In this document: positions 34,176 to 47,349 of the stretch, one piece after another
Layout: each line of letters opens with the position of its first letter
Numbering within the stretch: the first letter of the stretch is position 1
Assembly (NCBI GenBank): GCA_947095535.1
Contig: OX352772.1
Coordinates: 34,677,445-34,741,444 of the forward strand
Direction: 5' to 3'
Length of the DNA: 64,000 nt
Source of the DNA: Poecilobothrus nobilitatus
Lineage: Eukaryota; Arthropoda; Insecta; Diptera; Dolichopodidae
The notes under the pieces: model-generated
Told to the model about the DNA's origin: nothing
Seen by the model: only the letters and a program-made list of their open reading frames with translations
The model's database searches: none
Made by a program: the position numbers and the translations under genes

Positions 34176-37100
34176 TTGTTTTTTTTTTGCTACTATACGA
34201 AAGAAAAAGAATTAATATGATTTAATATTTTCCAAAAACAATTTATTAGAAACAAAATTTATGATGAAAAATGTTTGATCAAAAACATAAAAGTATTGTA
34301 TTTCAATATGCTATTGAGACTAAACACAAAATAACAGTACAAAATTTTTTGTGAAATGTGTATAAACCGTTTCCACAGAATTAATTATCGCCTTAGAACT
34401 ACTTAACGCAACTCTTACTATTTTCTCAATTTAAATGCTCATGTAGACGAGCCGTAACTTTTCAAAAAAATATTTTTTTTATAAATTTTTTTTTTTTTTA
34501 GTTTTCAGATGTGTTTATATCCTATTATTTATTAGATCAATTTAGTTTTTGCTTTTTTGACTTTTCTTTTATTTTCGAAATTTAAAATACCTATCATCAT
34601 GTATTCGTCGAATAAATTGACAATATTCATACACGTATTTAAAAAAAAAAAACAAAAAGATAAAAAATTTACAGAGATTTTCAATGAAATGTGATCAATT
34701 CAATTTCTCTTTCTATGCCTTCTATCGACTTTTCATATTGTCATATTTTTTTCTCTTTTTAATTCTTTTTTTTTTGCGTCCTGTTGCTTTCATGTTTTGT
34801 TTCAATGCGCTAAAGACAAAATATAAAAAAAAAAAAAAATGAAATAATAAAATAAATTTAAAAAAATTTATCTAAAGAAAAGAATAAATTTATGTAGAAT
34901 AATAAAACAAAACAAAAAAAAAAAATAAACAATTCTACTGAAATATTTTTTTTTTTTTTTTACAAAATAAAAGAAAAAAAATAGAACTGATTAACTATAC
35001 ACAAAAAAATAATACTTCAATATTGAGTCATTCCATATATACCTGGATCTATATACATACAAACTTGTTCTTTTATCACGGAACATTAAATGATTGCACA
35101 GTTGTCTCCTTCCACCCATCACATCCTATATCAAAATGAAAGTTATAAATTCGATTTAATTGACCCGAGATCTATAATATAGACATACACCTAGATTGAA
35201 TAGAATTCTCAGTTCCAAAAAAGATTTAAAACAAAAACAAAAATACATTTACTTAAATTAAAGCTTATTGTCTTTTGACATATATATAAATAGAGGTAAC
35301 ACAGGGCATTGATTGTAGATATTTGAAAACGTTTTAAACAGTTAAATAAAACGTTTTAAAGAAAATCAATTCTTTAAAAAAAGAAATTAAAAATAAAAAA
35401 TTAAATTTATTGGATACAATACAAAAGGTAACAAAAAGGATTTAGGATTAAAAATTAAAAAAAAAATGTTTATACCTATATACCAGTTTTTTAATATCAA
35501 GTTAAATTGTGAGAAGACTATAACAAAAGTAATTTTGTGAAAGGTCTAGATTTGATGTAGAACAAAATAAAAGATAGAAATCATTTTCTTTTAATTTATT
35601 CATTTTTTTATTTTTTTTTTTTAAGTTAAGTTTTAAGATATAGGACTGCATTCAAGCCATCATTCAAGCCTTTTTGGAAGTCTTAAAAGTTTCATTGTTT
35701 TATTTTTTGAAAAATTATTTGGTAATAATTTCTTAATGATTCATAAGCACCTCCATTTAAATTTAAATTCTTTATTATCATCTTGCACAATTTGCATTAC
35801 TGGATCCAAATGGATCAAAATTATTTTTGTCCTTAAACAAACTTTTTTCATTTATTTTCGGAAATTATGGGGTGAGTTTAAATGTCTAGTAGAAAACATT
35901 ATTCTCTAGTTTTCTAATACAATTTAACATTTTTATTTAGTTCAACTAACGTAGTTCAATTTAGTTCAACGTCTCATTACTCTAGAATTAAATCAATATT
36001 TATCAAAAAACTGAACTCTGTATTTCTAGAACTAACATGAAAGGCTTAACCTTTACGGATTACATTGTAAGACATTCTTTTCTGTTCTAAAAATAATTTT
36101 GATAATTTTTGGCATCAGTAGATCAGTCATGTCTTTTCATATTCAGTCAAATCCTTTAATAAATTTTGAGTATTTTATTTACAAATTTTAAAAAGAATTC
36201 AATGTTATATGAAGTAACATGAATGTGGGAAGTCATTCCACTAGAAGCGGTCGTAACTATTAACTTTAAATAAAACCTTACATTAGCATTATATTGAATT
36301 ATTAACTTAAATAAAACCTTACATTAGTATGATATTGAATTATTCACTTTAAACAAACTTCTATTGACATTACATTGAATTGTGAATTTACTTATTGTGA
36401 ATGGATTCGATTTTGAACGGTACTTGCTTAAAAAACTCTCACTTCTTGTCTCATTAATCATTCTGTAATTTAGAACGCTCTCACTTATAAAAGCTTTTAT
36501 GGCAGATGGTAAAGAAAAAAACGATAAAAGATCAGATCATCGTAAGCGGCCGTTAAGCCCAGACGTGAAAGTTGGGTTTAATCAAAGTATTTTTATGATA
36601 AATTGAAGGTAATATAAAAAATAATAATAATAATAAATCCTGTAAAAATAAAATAAAACATAGTAATAAATCCTGTAAAAATAGAATAAATTCAGTTGTG
36701 GTGAAATAAATTTAATAACTGAAATATCACGAGGTTATTTTCCCACATGAATGATAAGATTTTTCATTTTCTTGTATTTATTTGTTTTACATTTTACAAG
36801 CGCTTTAGACCAACAAAATACCATATACAAGCATCAATATTGTATGTCCTAAAAATTAAGTAATTATTTGTTATTTAATTCAAATTATCCCGATTTGTAG
36901 GCAATTTTTGAAAATCCTATTCAAATATTAGCTATAATATGTACTTATTTTTTTAGATAATGCTGGTAACACAGTTAAAGCTATATATAATATGTTAAAA
37001 GATACATTATCTATTAAAGAAAACGATATTAAAATAAAAAGCGGCAACAACAACAACAATACAACCCAATAAAGTTTAATCCTAGAATACTAATCTTATT

Positions 37101-37344
37101 TTTCAGACGTCAATACAAAATATTAATCGAATAGACTATAGTACCAAAAAATTCTTGTTTGAAAAAGTAAATTCATTTGTGTTCTCTAAAATTTTAATAA
37201 GATATTATTGAGAACAGGAAAAATTAAATTTTCTATTAAAACTAAGGAAAATAAAAAGAAATAATAATGGGAAGTCTTTCTTTGCAGACTTTAATTTCAG
37301 TTTTACTTATCACTAAAAAATATGCTATTTATAACTTAAAAATC
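34176..37344. other. AT-rich, no gene seen
   Basis: Long stretch of AT-rich sequence with many homopolymers (34480-34500, 34945-34980). No coding frame with recognisable content. A 42-bp tandem repeat is listed separately. Confidence 0.45.
36259..36385. repeat. Tandem repeat, about 42 bp x 3
   Basis: Units begin near 36259, 36301 and 36342 and contain AAATAAAACCTTACATTAG and ATATTGAATTATT. The third is diverged (ACAAACTTCTATTGACATT). Confidence 0.8.
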
Positions 37345-37838
37345 AGCTTTATTTTTTATGTCTTTCCGAAGAAAAATTTGCCTTTGCCTTTTCCTTCTAA
37401 AAAAAGGAAATTTTCAACTTTTGAGCGCTAATAGCTTTAAACAGGGAGTGGCATAAAAAAAATTCTAAGGAAACTTATATCTCTAAGCTCTAAAAGTTCT
37501 TTTCTGTCTCAAAATTCCTATCCTAAAGCGTGTTCCTATCTAAAAGCGTGCCAGAGTTATGAAGGTAGAAACATTAATCATGCAAAACTTGATTTTCACA
37601 TAACGGTAAATTTAAATACTAAATTTAAAAAAATTTGTGTAATTTTGATATTGATTTACAAAGCCAAAAAAAAGTTGTTCTACAACATTAATTTTTTTAT
37701 GACAATTACCGATGGTTCAAATTCTTTTTTCTCTATCTTTAACGTTGTTGAAGTTTTGTAAACGAACTGAGAGACGGACGGACGGACGGACAGAGTGAAA
37801 CTAATAGACAAATTTTTTTTTTGGAAATGTGCTAAAAA
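37345..37838 (+). mobile_element. Family B repeat, right two-thirds
   Basis: Starts within the body (TTTTTATGTCTTTCCGAAG). It carries a short local duplication (TCCTATC.TAAAGCGTG twice near 37525-37555). It ends GACGGACGGACGGACAGAGT and GGAAATGTGCTAAAAA. The AACAAGG end is missing. Confidence 0.82.
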
Positions 37839-39267
37839 TCCGAGCGATTAACTTAAGAATCAGAGAGGGAGAACAAACAGTTTCCTATGTGTTAGTCGAC
37901 GCGACTAACATTAATATTCTAGGTTTAATAAAGCATTTTCTAGATTTTTACTATACCACAAATTTTTACAATCAATGGAATAATTTTTATAGTTTACATC
38001 TACTTAAAACTTCTAAAAACATTTTCTTGAAATTTATTACATTCCTTTCTATAAATTTTACATAAAAAATTCTATCCTTAAATTGAATTATTCCAAAAAT
38101 TCCCTAATAAAATAAAAAATAAAATAAATCACTTTCACTCTCAAATTTCAAATTTAGATTCCTAACTTTAATCATAACAATATTTATCTAACTAATATAT
38201 GTTCACTGTTAACTGTCACACATTAAAATTTAAAATCACTTTCTTCAGATATTTTATTCCATATTGCACAAATATTTGAGCCTTCTAGCAATCATTTTGT
38301 ATATATTATATAGAAATTTTAACAATCTGGTAATTAATTAATAATATTGTTGCCAGATTCATGTTAATTTAGCTGTAAGCAATTTAATTAATGTTCATTC
38401 ATAAAATATTTTGGCATTATTTCGTATATCTTTTAATTTATATGTCATCGATTTAAATTAATGACTTTAATAGTTAAAATTTTTGTTCTGTATCTATTTA
38501 ATATATCTTAAAATGAATATATTTATATATACCTACTCATATAAATTATAATTATATATTTTAAAATCAATTTATCATATATGTATTTTATTGTGAAATT
38601 AAATTCTTCAATAATATATTTTAAGGCTATTTTCAAAATCAATCAGACTATAGCTATGTTTATGTAAATCTGTAGGTCATACAAATATTAATAAAAAGTA
38701 TTCAATTATAGGATCAATTATTACTTATTAAAAATCATGCCGGTATGGTTTCATATTTTTAATATTAATAATAGTAAATTTTAGTTGATCAACTAAACCC
38801 CGGCTTCTTTTTTAAATGTGGTTTTTTAGTAATACGTTGTTATTAAACGCGGCAAAATCTTCATGTGCAAGATTTGATATAATAGTTATAGCCATAAAAA
38901 CTTGGATATTTATATTATGTCTCACTATTAAATATAATGTTTCAGTTCATTTTGAAAAGCTAAATTTGAGAAAATATGCTGTCTAATTTCAGTCTATATA
39001 TCAATTTGTCGGTCCATTTACTGATCAAACTTGTATACAGTAAGATGTATCAATTTCATACAGTAAGATGGATCAATTTCAACATTTGTGAATTATAATA
39101 TATAGGGTTTCCATAAAATTGAAGAAAAGTCCTTTTTATGATTTTACAGAAATTTTAATGCAAAAAAGTATAGTCATAAATTCTAAAGTGGTTTGCACAC
39201 TGGCTTGTTTTCATATTTTTTCAAATACTCCAACACGTCCAGTAGTATATATTGAATATAAAGTTAA
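37839..39267. other. AT-rich, no supported gene
   Basis: Just after the B copy, GTTAGTCG-ACG-CGACTAAC (about 37892-37910) forms a perfect 8-bp hairpin inside a 78-codon open frame. The first 30 codons look less AT-driven, but no motif is convincing. A 22-bp duplication (ACAGTAAGATG.ATCAATTTC) lies at 39037-39080. Confidence 0.4.
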
Positions 39268-39895
39268 AATAAAGCATAATGTAAAAATAATATAGTTTTT
39301 AAAGGCGCAGATTTTCCAAAAGATAAAAGAAACAGTACAAAAAGTTAAAAGAATATTATGACTGCCACCAAAATATATAATTTTTCTTAGAATTTTATAA
39401 ATAAGAAAAAATTTGTGGAAAATCGATAGAGACACTTTCTTCCATTTTAAGGAAACCTATATAATTAAGATAACCTGTTAACAAATATGATCTTTATATG
39501 CTTTAATTTTAGCATTTTTCACTTTGTAATTTTTGAGTCATAATAGCTAAAAAAAATATCTAAAGTTAATTCTAAAAGATCTTTCTTGTTTCAAAATTTC
39601 AAGGTTCAAACTAAAAGTGTATCGAAGATATATAAAAAGTAAAATCTTACAAAATTTTGTTCTTATATAACGGTAAATTTAAATACATTTTCAAACTTTG
39701 TTGGGCTGTCGCTCCGTTATGGTTGGTGCTATTATATAAATAAATTAATGTATAACAATAATTTTTTTTTACAGAATTGTCTATGGTTTCACTGTTCTAT
39801 CTTAAACGATGTAGAAGTTTTGTAAAATGACGGACGGCGACGGATGGAATAACCTAATTTTTTAATACTTTCTTGAAAAATTTGTTAAAAATATA
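39268..39895 (+). mobile_element. Family B repeat, strongly decayed copy
   Basis: GTTTTTAAAGGCGCAGATTT at the left, TTCTAAAAGATCTTTCTTG, TAACGGTAAATTTAAATAC in the middle, and TGACGGACGGCGACGGATGG near the right end are recognisable. Several internal deletions shorten it. Confidence 0.75.
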
Positions 39896-40595
39896 CATCA
39901 AATAGTGAGCTCTTCTTATGAAATTAGAATAATATAATATTCAGAACGAAAAATGAAATTCCTAACACCTCCATTATCACATTTTAGTATTGTGAAAATA
40001 ATATTTATTTAATTTTAATTAACATTAAATATAATTCTCTTAATTTCTTTAGTATAATTCTTAAAGATTATATTTTAATTAAATATATAATAATGCAATT
40101 AAATTCAAGTACATATTTCGAAATGAAATTATATTAAATTTTATATAATAACTTAATAAAAAAATAATTAAAATTAAATTACATTTAAAATCATTTATTT
40201 TAAAATTAAATTAAAATTTTATTGTTGTTATTAAATTAAAAGAATTAATTTAAGTTTTAATTTTTTTTTTTTTTAAATCATTATTTTTAATTCGAAACTC
40301 CATTTGCAATAGAGTTTTTTTGCTTTAGAAGTTTAAACTTTAAATTTTTAATTTTTAATTATTTTACAATATACATCAGGTTTTGTTTTTTTTTTAAATA
40401 AAAGGCTTAAAACTTAAATTTTTAAGTTTTAAAAACAAATGAATTATAATATTTTATGAAATAATTTTGAAATTTAGTTTAAAAGGTTTTATCGGCCGAA
40501 ATATAAATTCTTAAACTTCTTTTATATATCACATTAGATAAATTCTTAAAATTATGACCATTTTCTTCTAGTATGAAAATAATTTCCTTTTTTGT
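39896..40595. other. AT-rich, no feature seen
   Basis: Almost purely A/T words with no recognisable feature. Confidence 0.5.
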
Positions 40596-40715
40596 TCTTT
40601 CCACACTTATAAGAAGTATTATGGATGCCCTATAAGTCAAGACTCAAAACTAAATCATTAATTATTCATATTTGACTAAACTTCAGTTTCTGGGGACATT
40701 AGTTTCACTAATCCG
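40596..40715 (-). repeat. Interspersed repeat shared with 44724-44815
   Basis: On the minus strand it reads GAAACTAATG..CCAG, AGTTTAGTCAAATATGAATA and TTATAAGTGTGGAAAG, matching 44724-44815 on the plus strand with a few indels. As the other copy follows a LINE-type tail, it may belong to that retrotransposon. Confidence 0.6.
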
Positions 40716-40750
40716 TTGATTTAATCAATTGTTATTTTATAGCATCACTA

Positions 40751-41577
40751 TTTTTAGTACATTTCTAAAAAAAAATTGAAAAAATGTGCATAATAGTTTT
40801 ACTCTGTCCGTCCGTCCGTCTGTTTACAAAATTTCTAAATCGTTAAAGATAGAGAAAAATAATTTTAACAATGGCTAGGTCTTATAAAAAAAATAATGTT
40901 GTAGAACAACTTTTTCATGTAGCCCCATCCATTATGAAGCTACAGTCCCTCAGACTTTGAAAAAGCCCCATTTTTTTTAATGTGTATATTTCATGTTTTG
41001 CTTAATATTTTTTCAATCTGAAAACGCTATTCGACAAGAATTTCTTTTACCTTTATAAATTACCTTTATCTTTGTAAATATCAAAAATTGTAGAACTCTT
41101 TTAAATTTAGTATTTAAATATAAGGGTAAATTTAAATACTAAAGTGAAAACCAAATTTTACATCATTTTTCTTTCTTCATAACGCTTTTAGATAGGAGCT
41201 TGAAATTTAGAAAGGCAAGAAAAAATTTTTCAGGCAAGAAACCTTAGAACTAGTATAAGTTTTCTCTGAAATGTTTTTTTACCACAGCGGATATAAAGAG
41301 GTTAAGAGCTATTACTGCTCAAAAATTGAACATTTGCTATTTTGAGACACCTGTATAAATTTAAGACATAAAACTGAAATTTTCAGTATTATATTTTTAC
41401 GTGTGTTAACGTTCTGGACGTACAGGCCCTCAAAATTTCAAAAAAGACATATTTTCACATATTTTCTTTTTATATGAAATTTTAAAATTTTGGTGCAAGT
41501 CATAATTCTAAACATTTTGTATTATCTTTTGGAAACGTGCGCTTTTAAAAACCGTTGATTTTCATTCTGCCTCGTTT
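40751..41577 (-). mobile_element. Family B repeat, complete copy in reverse orientation
   Basis: Plus-strand reading: TTTTTAGTACATTTCTAAAA, GTCCGTCCGTCCGTCTGTTT, then the body in reverse, ending GTGCGCTTTTAAAAACCGTTG..CATTCTGCCTCGTTT. The only full B copy on this strand in the window. Confidence 0.88.
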
Positions 41578-41617
41578 ATTTTAATTTCATTATATATTAC
41601 AAGATGAATCTATATAT

Positions 41618-41715
41618 TATTTTTTTTTATTAATCTATATAACCGAGCTTGAGTTTGAACCTAAAACCTTTCGAATGAAAATCCGGTTTCTTAACCAATA
41701 AACCTATAAAGTTCT
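41618..41715 (-). mobile_element. Short tRNA-derived SINE, family T
   Basis: Minus strand: TTTATTGGTTAAGAAACCGG (A-box region), ATTCGAAAGGTTTTAGGTTC and AAACTC (B-box region), GGTTATATAGATTAATAAA and an A-rich tail. Close to the copy at 10750-10851 in order and tail. It lies 40 bp beyond a B copy. Confidence 0.72.
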
Positions 41716-44558
41716 TCAAACTTTACATTATAAAAAAAAATAATTCCTTCTACCAGTAGCAGTGCAAAATATTAATTAATTAATTATTGTATTTATTTAT
41801 ATGTGCCTACAAATTATATGTAGAGTATTATGACCGAGAAAAACAACAAATGATACTTTGTGGAATATAGCAACCAGTTACGTTTTATATTATCAGTTTG
41901 AAACAAATAACGACAGATATCTCGGGAATCACCATAGAATGAAACTAAAACTAACCACCATTGCTAGGCATTGTTCGGTCAACTGCATCAGAACAATAAA
42001 TGAGAACTTATATTTTTAAGAGGAGTAAAGATTAAAAAAAAAGCAATATTATTGAAATTTTTGCTGGAATCATTTTGAAAAAATAAACTGGGAAATGTTA
42101 AATTGAATCAGCAATTGTGGAAGCAGAAATGATTAAAACAGAAAAAGCAATGAAGGAATAATGTTCTATTAGTTTTTCAGATTTTTTCGGCTAATTTTTT
42201 TATTAAATTTTTAAAAATTAAATACGTACTTATTATGGAAGATTATCAAAACGTTTTAAGAATCAACAATTCGCTTTTTTTTTTATAATAAAAAGACAAT
42301 TAAAAAAAAAAAAACAATTAAAAAAAGGACAATTAAAATTTCAAAAAGCAAAAATTGTTTCAAAATTTTATCAATTAATTACCAAACATTTTATATCTTG
42401 CAGATTTAAATTTTATTGATTCTTATGTGATGGTTATATATAACATGTATAAATAGAAAAGATATATATGCATATATTATGTTTATTCATATAGATATAC
42501 ATAGATCGTATTAAATAATTAATAATTCTTGAACTATGTATAAAATAAAATATCTTTAAAATTAAATTTAATATTTTAATTAGTAAAACTAATTAAAAAA
42601 TATTAAAGTTTATAATTTCGAAACAATTTTAAATATTAAATTATATTCTCATATAAAATACATATATCTACTGTACATTATAATATAAATAAATTTTCTG
42701 TAATTGAACTAAACTTAAATACCATCTTTTATAGACTATTTAACATTTTAATTTTATTTTATTTTTATTTTTTTGTGAATATTAATCTTAATTTTAATAA
42801 TATAATTTAATTATTTTATTAATAGTTTTCAATACATTATCTGATTTATAATTACTATAATATGTACATACATAGTATAAAACAATTTTTTTTTTTTGAT
42901 AAAAAAAAAGATATAAAATATGTAATATAATATTAATTTTCAATCTACAGATTTTCAAAAGGATCTTTCTCTCTTTCCATTTTTTTTCTTTTTGGTTTAT
43001 ATACCATTCCCCAATACTTTCATTTCTATAAAATATTTTCTATGTACTTTTATGTATATTTATATTATGTGCATATTATATTATATGTATATGCATATCT
43101 GCGTAAATGTATTTGGGAACATGTATATATAGAATTTCATGGTAAATTCTTATAATAATTTACCTAATTTTATTCAAATAATTTTAAACATAACGTGTTT
43201 TACAACATTGTTTTAAATATAAGATAATCTAATGAACATATTTTATAATATATGAATATATATATATATATATATATTATTTGTAGGTACTTATATGAAT
43301 AATACTAATATTATAGTATAGAAAATATGTAAGAATATGTAGCCAGGATAATGTAATATATACATAATACATATATGCAAGATATGTGTTAAAATGACTT
43401 TTAGTTTACACCACTGGAAATATTTGTAAATACCACATATTTGAACAGTGTCAGTGGTGACTCGGTCATATTACAATTTAGGTTACTGAAAAATTTTTAA
43501 AAAATAATTTTATCGATAAATCTAAATGAACTAATTCGATACTTGTTTCATAGTTTTTTTCTTAATTTTTTTTGAAAAATGAATAAAACGAATGATTCAA
43601 GTAATTTTTAACAGAATAGACAGCCATAGCCAGAAAAGATTTCTTACTCAATTTTAATATTTATTGCCATACATAATTATTATTCCATAAATGAAATGAA
43701 ATAAAAAAAAAGTTTTTTAAATAATGTGCTTTTATCGCAACAAATACAACCGCTAAAAAAGAATCAAATCAAATTGATGTTAGATAGGTCTTCAACAACT
43801 CAAATTGTTATATAAGATAATAAAAGAAACCTTGTGAATTATTTGATATGAGGGTAAAATCACAATTAATAAAATAATTTCAACTTCTTTGCGTTAGAAT
43901 ACTAATAAAATTAGCTAAATAGGTATATATAATATTTTTTAACTTATGGCATTTACCATTAAGAAATTGTCGTCTTACAATAAACACAATTTTTATTTTT
44001 TGTTTAGAAGAAAAGCCTTTGCTATGCTTACCCTGAAAAAATTTACAATGAATTTTTTGTTTTTTTAAATATATTTTCAAAGTAGAGAACATTTTTGATA
44101 TTTTATACGCAAATGGTAGAAAAAGACAACTAATTGAATATATAAACACCAAACCTTTTTATACTCTACATCCTACGAGATAGTGTCACAAAAACCGACA
44201 TCGACAAATTAATATAAAAGCATATAAAAACGCTCCTTTTCAAACATGTTTGATTCTAATTAACTGACAACTTAAATATAAGAAGAATACAAATAGTCAC
44301 TTGAAAAGAAAAAAAATTGGAAAAATATCAACCAAGAAAGAAATAAATAAAAGGAATATATTAGGTTAGGTTAATTTAATCTATATTATAATTAATATCA
44401 AATTTCAAAATTTGTTTTTTTTCTTTGTTTACTTTAATGTAACAACTTTAGTATAATATTTTCAACAAACTTTATAGTAAACTTTTTGAGTTTTATGAAA
44501 TTTTGATGTCTATAATATGTAAATACCAGCTTGATAATCAACGGCTTATTGTAACTAA
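41716..44558. other. AT-rich, no gene seen
   Basis: No supported gene or recognised repeat. A TA dinucleotide run lies near 43258-43280. The 90-codon minus-strand frame at 43880-44152 has no recognisable motif and lysine/isoleucine-rich composition, so I leave it out. Confidence 0.45.
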
Positions 44559-44830
44559 TTTTTTTTGAGAAGGTAAGTCGAAATCATCGAAAGACTTAAT
44601 ATGGAGGAGGCACGAGTCCCATATAATTAAGTGGAACTTTAACCTTAACATCACATGCCTTTTTTAACCGAACAATATCCAATACACGCTTTAATAATCA
44701 TGCATTTACTGCCTAGTTAAAAGAAACTAATGATTCCAGGAAAGTTTAGTCAAATATGAATAGTAAATGACTTAGAGGATACCCTATTCTTTTTATAAGA
44801 GTGAAAAGTAGAAAAAAAATTATGTCCTAT
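44559..44830 (-). mobile_element. 3' end of a non-LTR retrotransposon
   Basis: Poly(T) at 44559-44566, then GAGAAGGTAAGTCGAAATCA, TCGAAAGACTTA and GAGGCACGAGTC, the reverse of the tail also present at 21171. It continues into the repeat shared with 40596-40715. Confidence 0.65.
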
Positions 44831-45765
44831 ATAACCACATTTTAATAAACATTTATTTAAAAATTTTAATTCCTTTATTTAAATTTTATGTTACATCACT
44901 GTTTATTTCATAGCAAAAAAAAAAGACTAATTACCTTTATAAAATGAACACTTAATTTTCCTATTTTATTACAGGATTAAATTTTAGAATATAAAATTTA
45001 TTAAAAAAAAAAAACAAAAAAACAAAAAAGGACAACAAAATTATAACTTTACTATTAATTTAAAGAATATTGAAAATTTATCTTGTATTGACAGATAACA
45101 GATAAAATTAATAGTGTTCACTTTGAATGTTCAAATTACACGATAAATACCTGTGATAATTTTTAATATTAAAAAAATAAAATACCTTTTTAGTTTAATA
45201 ATTATTTACTACCAACTTCATACTTATCTTATAAATGCAATTTTCTATTGTTTTAAATCCTTATTGTTTATAATAAAAGAAAAGAGTAATAATTTTATTT
45301 TATTTAAATAAAGTACGTTCAAGTTGTTTATAATTTATTTTTGTAAGTGTATATGTTATGCTTGTAAATTTTATTAAAGATATAATGACAATTATATATG
45401 TATGTAAATAAATTTAAAAGTTACAGTAGTATAACAACAAGGATAAGAAAGAAAATTTGTTATTAATTATTTAGTAATAATCTAATAATATTTATTTCTC
45501 ATTTTTCTTAAAATTTTAATTGATAAATAATAATTAAAATTAATAATGCAAAAACAAAAAAAAACTAAAATACAGGTAAAAATTAAATATCATTTAATCA
45601 TATTATTAATTTGTCTTGTCTTTAAATAAGTGTAAAAATAATAAAACATAATAATATACGATAATTATAAAGTTTTAAAAACAAAAATTTATTTTAAAGC
45701 AAAAAAGAAGCATATAAAAATTTTTACAAAATGATTGTAGGTGTTTGAGCTAGAAGCAGAGGAGT
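44831..45765. other. AT-rich, no feature seen
   Basis: Very AT-rich. It may include the 3' untranslated part of the retrotransposon relic to its right, but I cannot mark the end. Confidence 0.45.
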
Positions 45766-46170
45766 TCAAGGGGAATATGAATATAAAGGTGAATTGGCAG
45801 GTAATTTGGAGACGAACCTGAATAGGTTCGTTTTGAAAAGTTGCAAATTGTATAATGGACCATTTGTATCAGAGGGGAACACGTTGAATGGAGACATATT
45901 CCACAGTTTAGCGGTTCTCACAAAAAAAGAATTTCCATAACCAGTTTTAAACCACCTAGGAATTTCCACGGTGTAGAAATGAGCACTTGAGGCTTCCCTA
46001 GTGTTGCTTTGGAATTGTTTAAGTGGAGGCTTTATTGATTTCAATTCAATAGAACAAGTGTCATTACCTATAAGATATCTATAAAAGAGAAATAAATCTC
46101 CAATATTTCGATGTGAGTTAAGAACAGTAAAGGTACCCTGAAGTATTTTTATGCAAATTTTTAACAACAT
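45766..46170 (-). pseudogene. C-terminal end of a non-LTR retrotransposon reverse transcriptase
   Basis: A 134-codon open frame on the minus strand contains FFVRTAKLWNMSPFNVFP followed by LQLFKTNLFRF. This is the RTA.LWN.LP....FK....R signature found near the C-terminus of Jockey/CR1-type polyproteins. The part before it (RWFKTGYGNS) fits the same region. Nothing of the polymerase core is present, so this is a 5'-truncated insertion of which only about 400 bp of coding sequence remains. The frame is unbroken, suggesting moderate age. A related but more decayed copy lies at 62220-62480 on the other strand. Confidence 0.85.
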
Positions 46171-47349
46171 TTATCTTTCAACAAAGAATTTTATGGGTAC
46201 TTAATTTAATGACTTTTAAGAATATATGTTTTAAGTTTATGATGGCTATCAAAAGATTTTTACACGTTTTAAGAATATGTTATAAATTATAAAATTAAAA
46301 CTTTTAAAACAATTATAGAACTTTAAGTTCCTTAATTTGTATGACACACAATTGTACCGAATTTAGTGTGTGTCAGTTTACCGAATTGATCCTATTTCGT
46401 AACATGAATGTCTAAAAATAATAAGACGTATTAATTTAGACACCTAAACGACATTTACCTAAATCCCCATCAAATAGTGACATAAAAAAATATCTTAAAA
46501 ATTAAACTAGGACCTGAAATAAAATCTTCAAAAATTATTATTAATTAAATTGTTCTGCATAACAGGATACAACAGGGAGCAACATTATTTCATATAATAT
46601 ATTATCGTCCTCATTTCAATCCAAATTTGCAGTCAGAATAATGTTTAAAGAATAAACAAATTATTTTTAGTTATTATGTATTGTTTTTAGTTTTGCTTGG
46701 CAGAAAAGTATTTTTTTTTTTTGTTTTTAATCAAACTTTTAGTAAATTAACCAATTCCATAAAAAATCTCAATTTAATCCTTCACTAAAATTGAAATTTT
46801 GTAATTTTTTTCCTGAATTTTTCAATTTTTTTAAATTTGATTTTAATAACTTTTGATAAAAATTAAAATATGGCTGACTTAAATAAGAAAACCTTTTGTA
46901 AAATATTATACGAAATATATATAATAGAGGATCATTAAAATAATTTAATTATAACCCGAGTGCAGTTCAGAAATTCTGCATTTTTCACAGAATTTTCATT
47001 TTCATCTTTACAAAGAATTTTTTAGGAAAAGATAATTTTAGGACAATATCAGAGTTACCTATATAATGATGCCAGAGTTCAAAATAAAAAATAATATTAT
47101 TTTATATTGTTGAACGAAATATTAGGTTATAATAAAAATGTAATCTTACGTAATATATATAACATACAAACAATTGAACTGTTTGATATTATTCATAATT
47201 AGCATTAAATAGGCATGAATTTTCTACTATTCTTTAGAAAGGTGTCAATCTTCTTATGCATATAGTTACAGAATTATGGCAGATGATGTTAATCAGTTCC
47301 GTTACAATTTATAACATAAGTAGTAACAACTATAACATTTATTAGTCTA
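46171..47349. other. AT-rich, no feature seen
   Basis: I see no gene or repeat. Confidence 0.45.

Noticed and set aside
37829..38065. 78-codon frame with a VLVDA stretch, considered as a retroelement protease
   Set aside because: The needed D-T/S-G triad is absent and composition turns AT-driven after about 30 codons.
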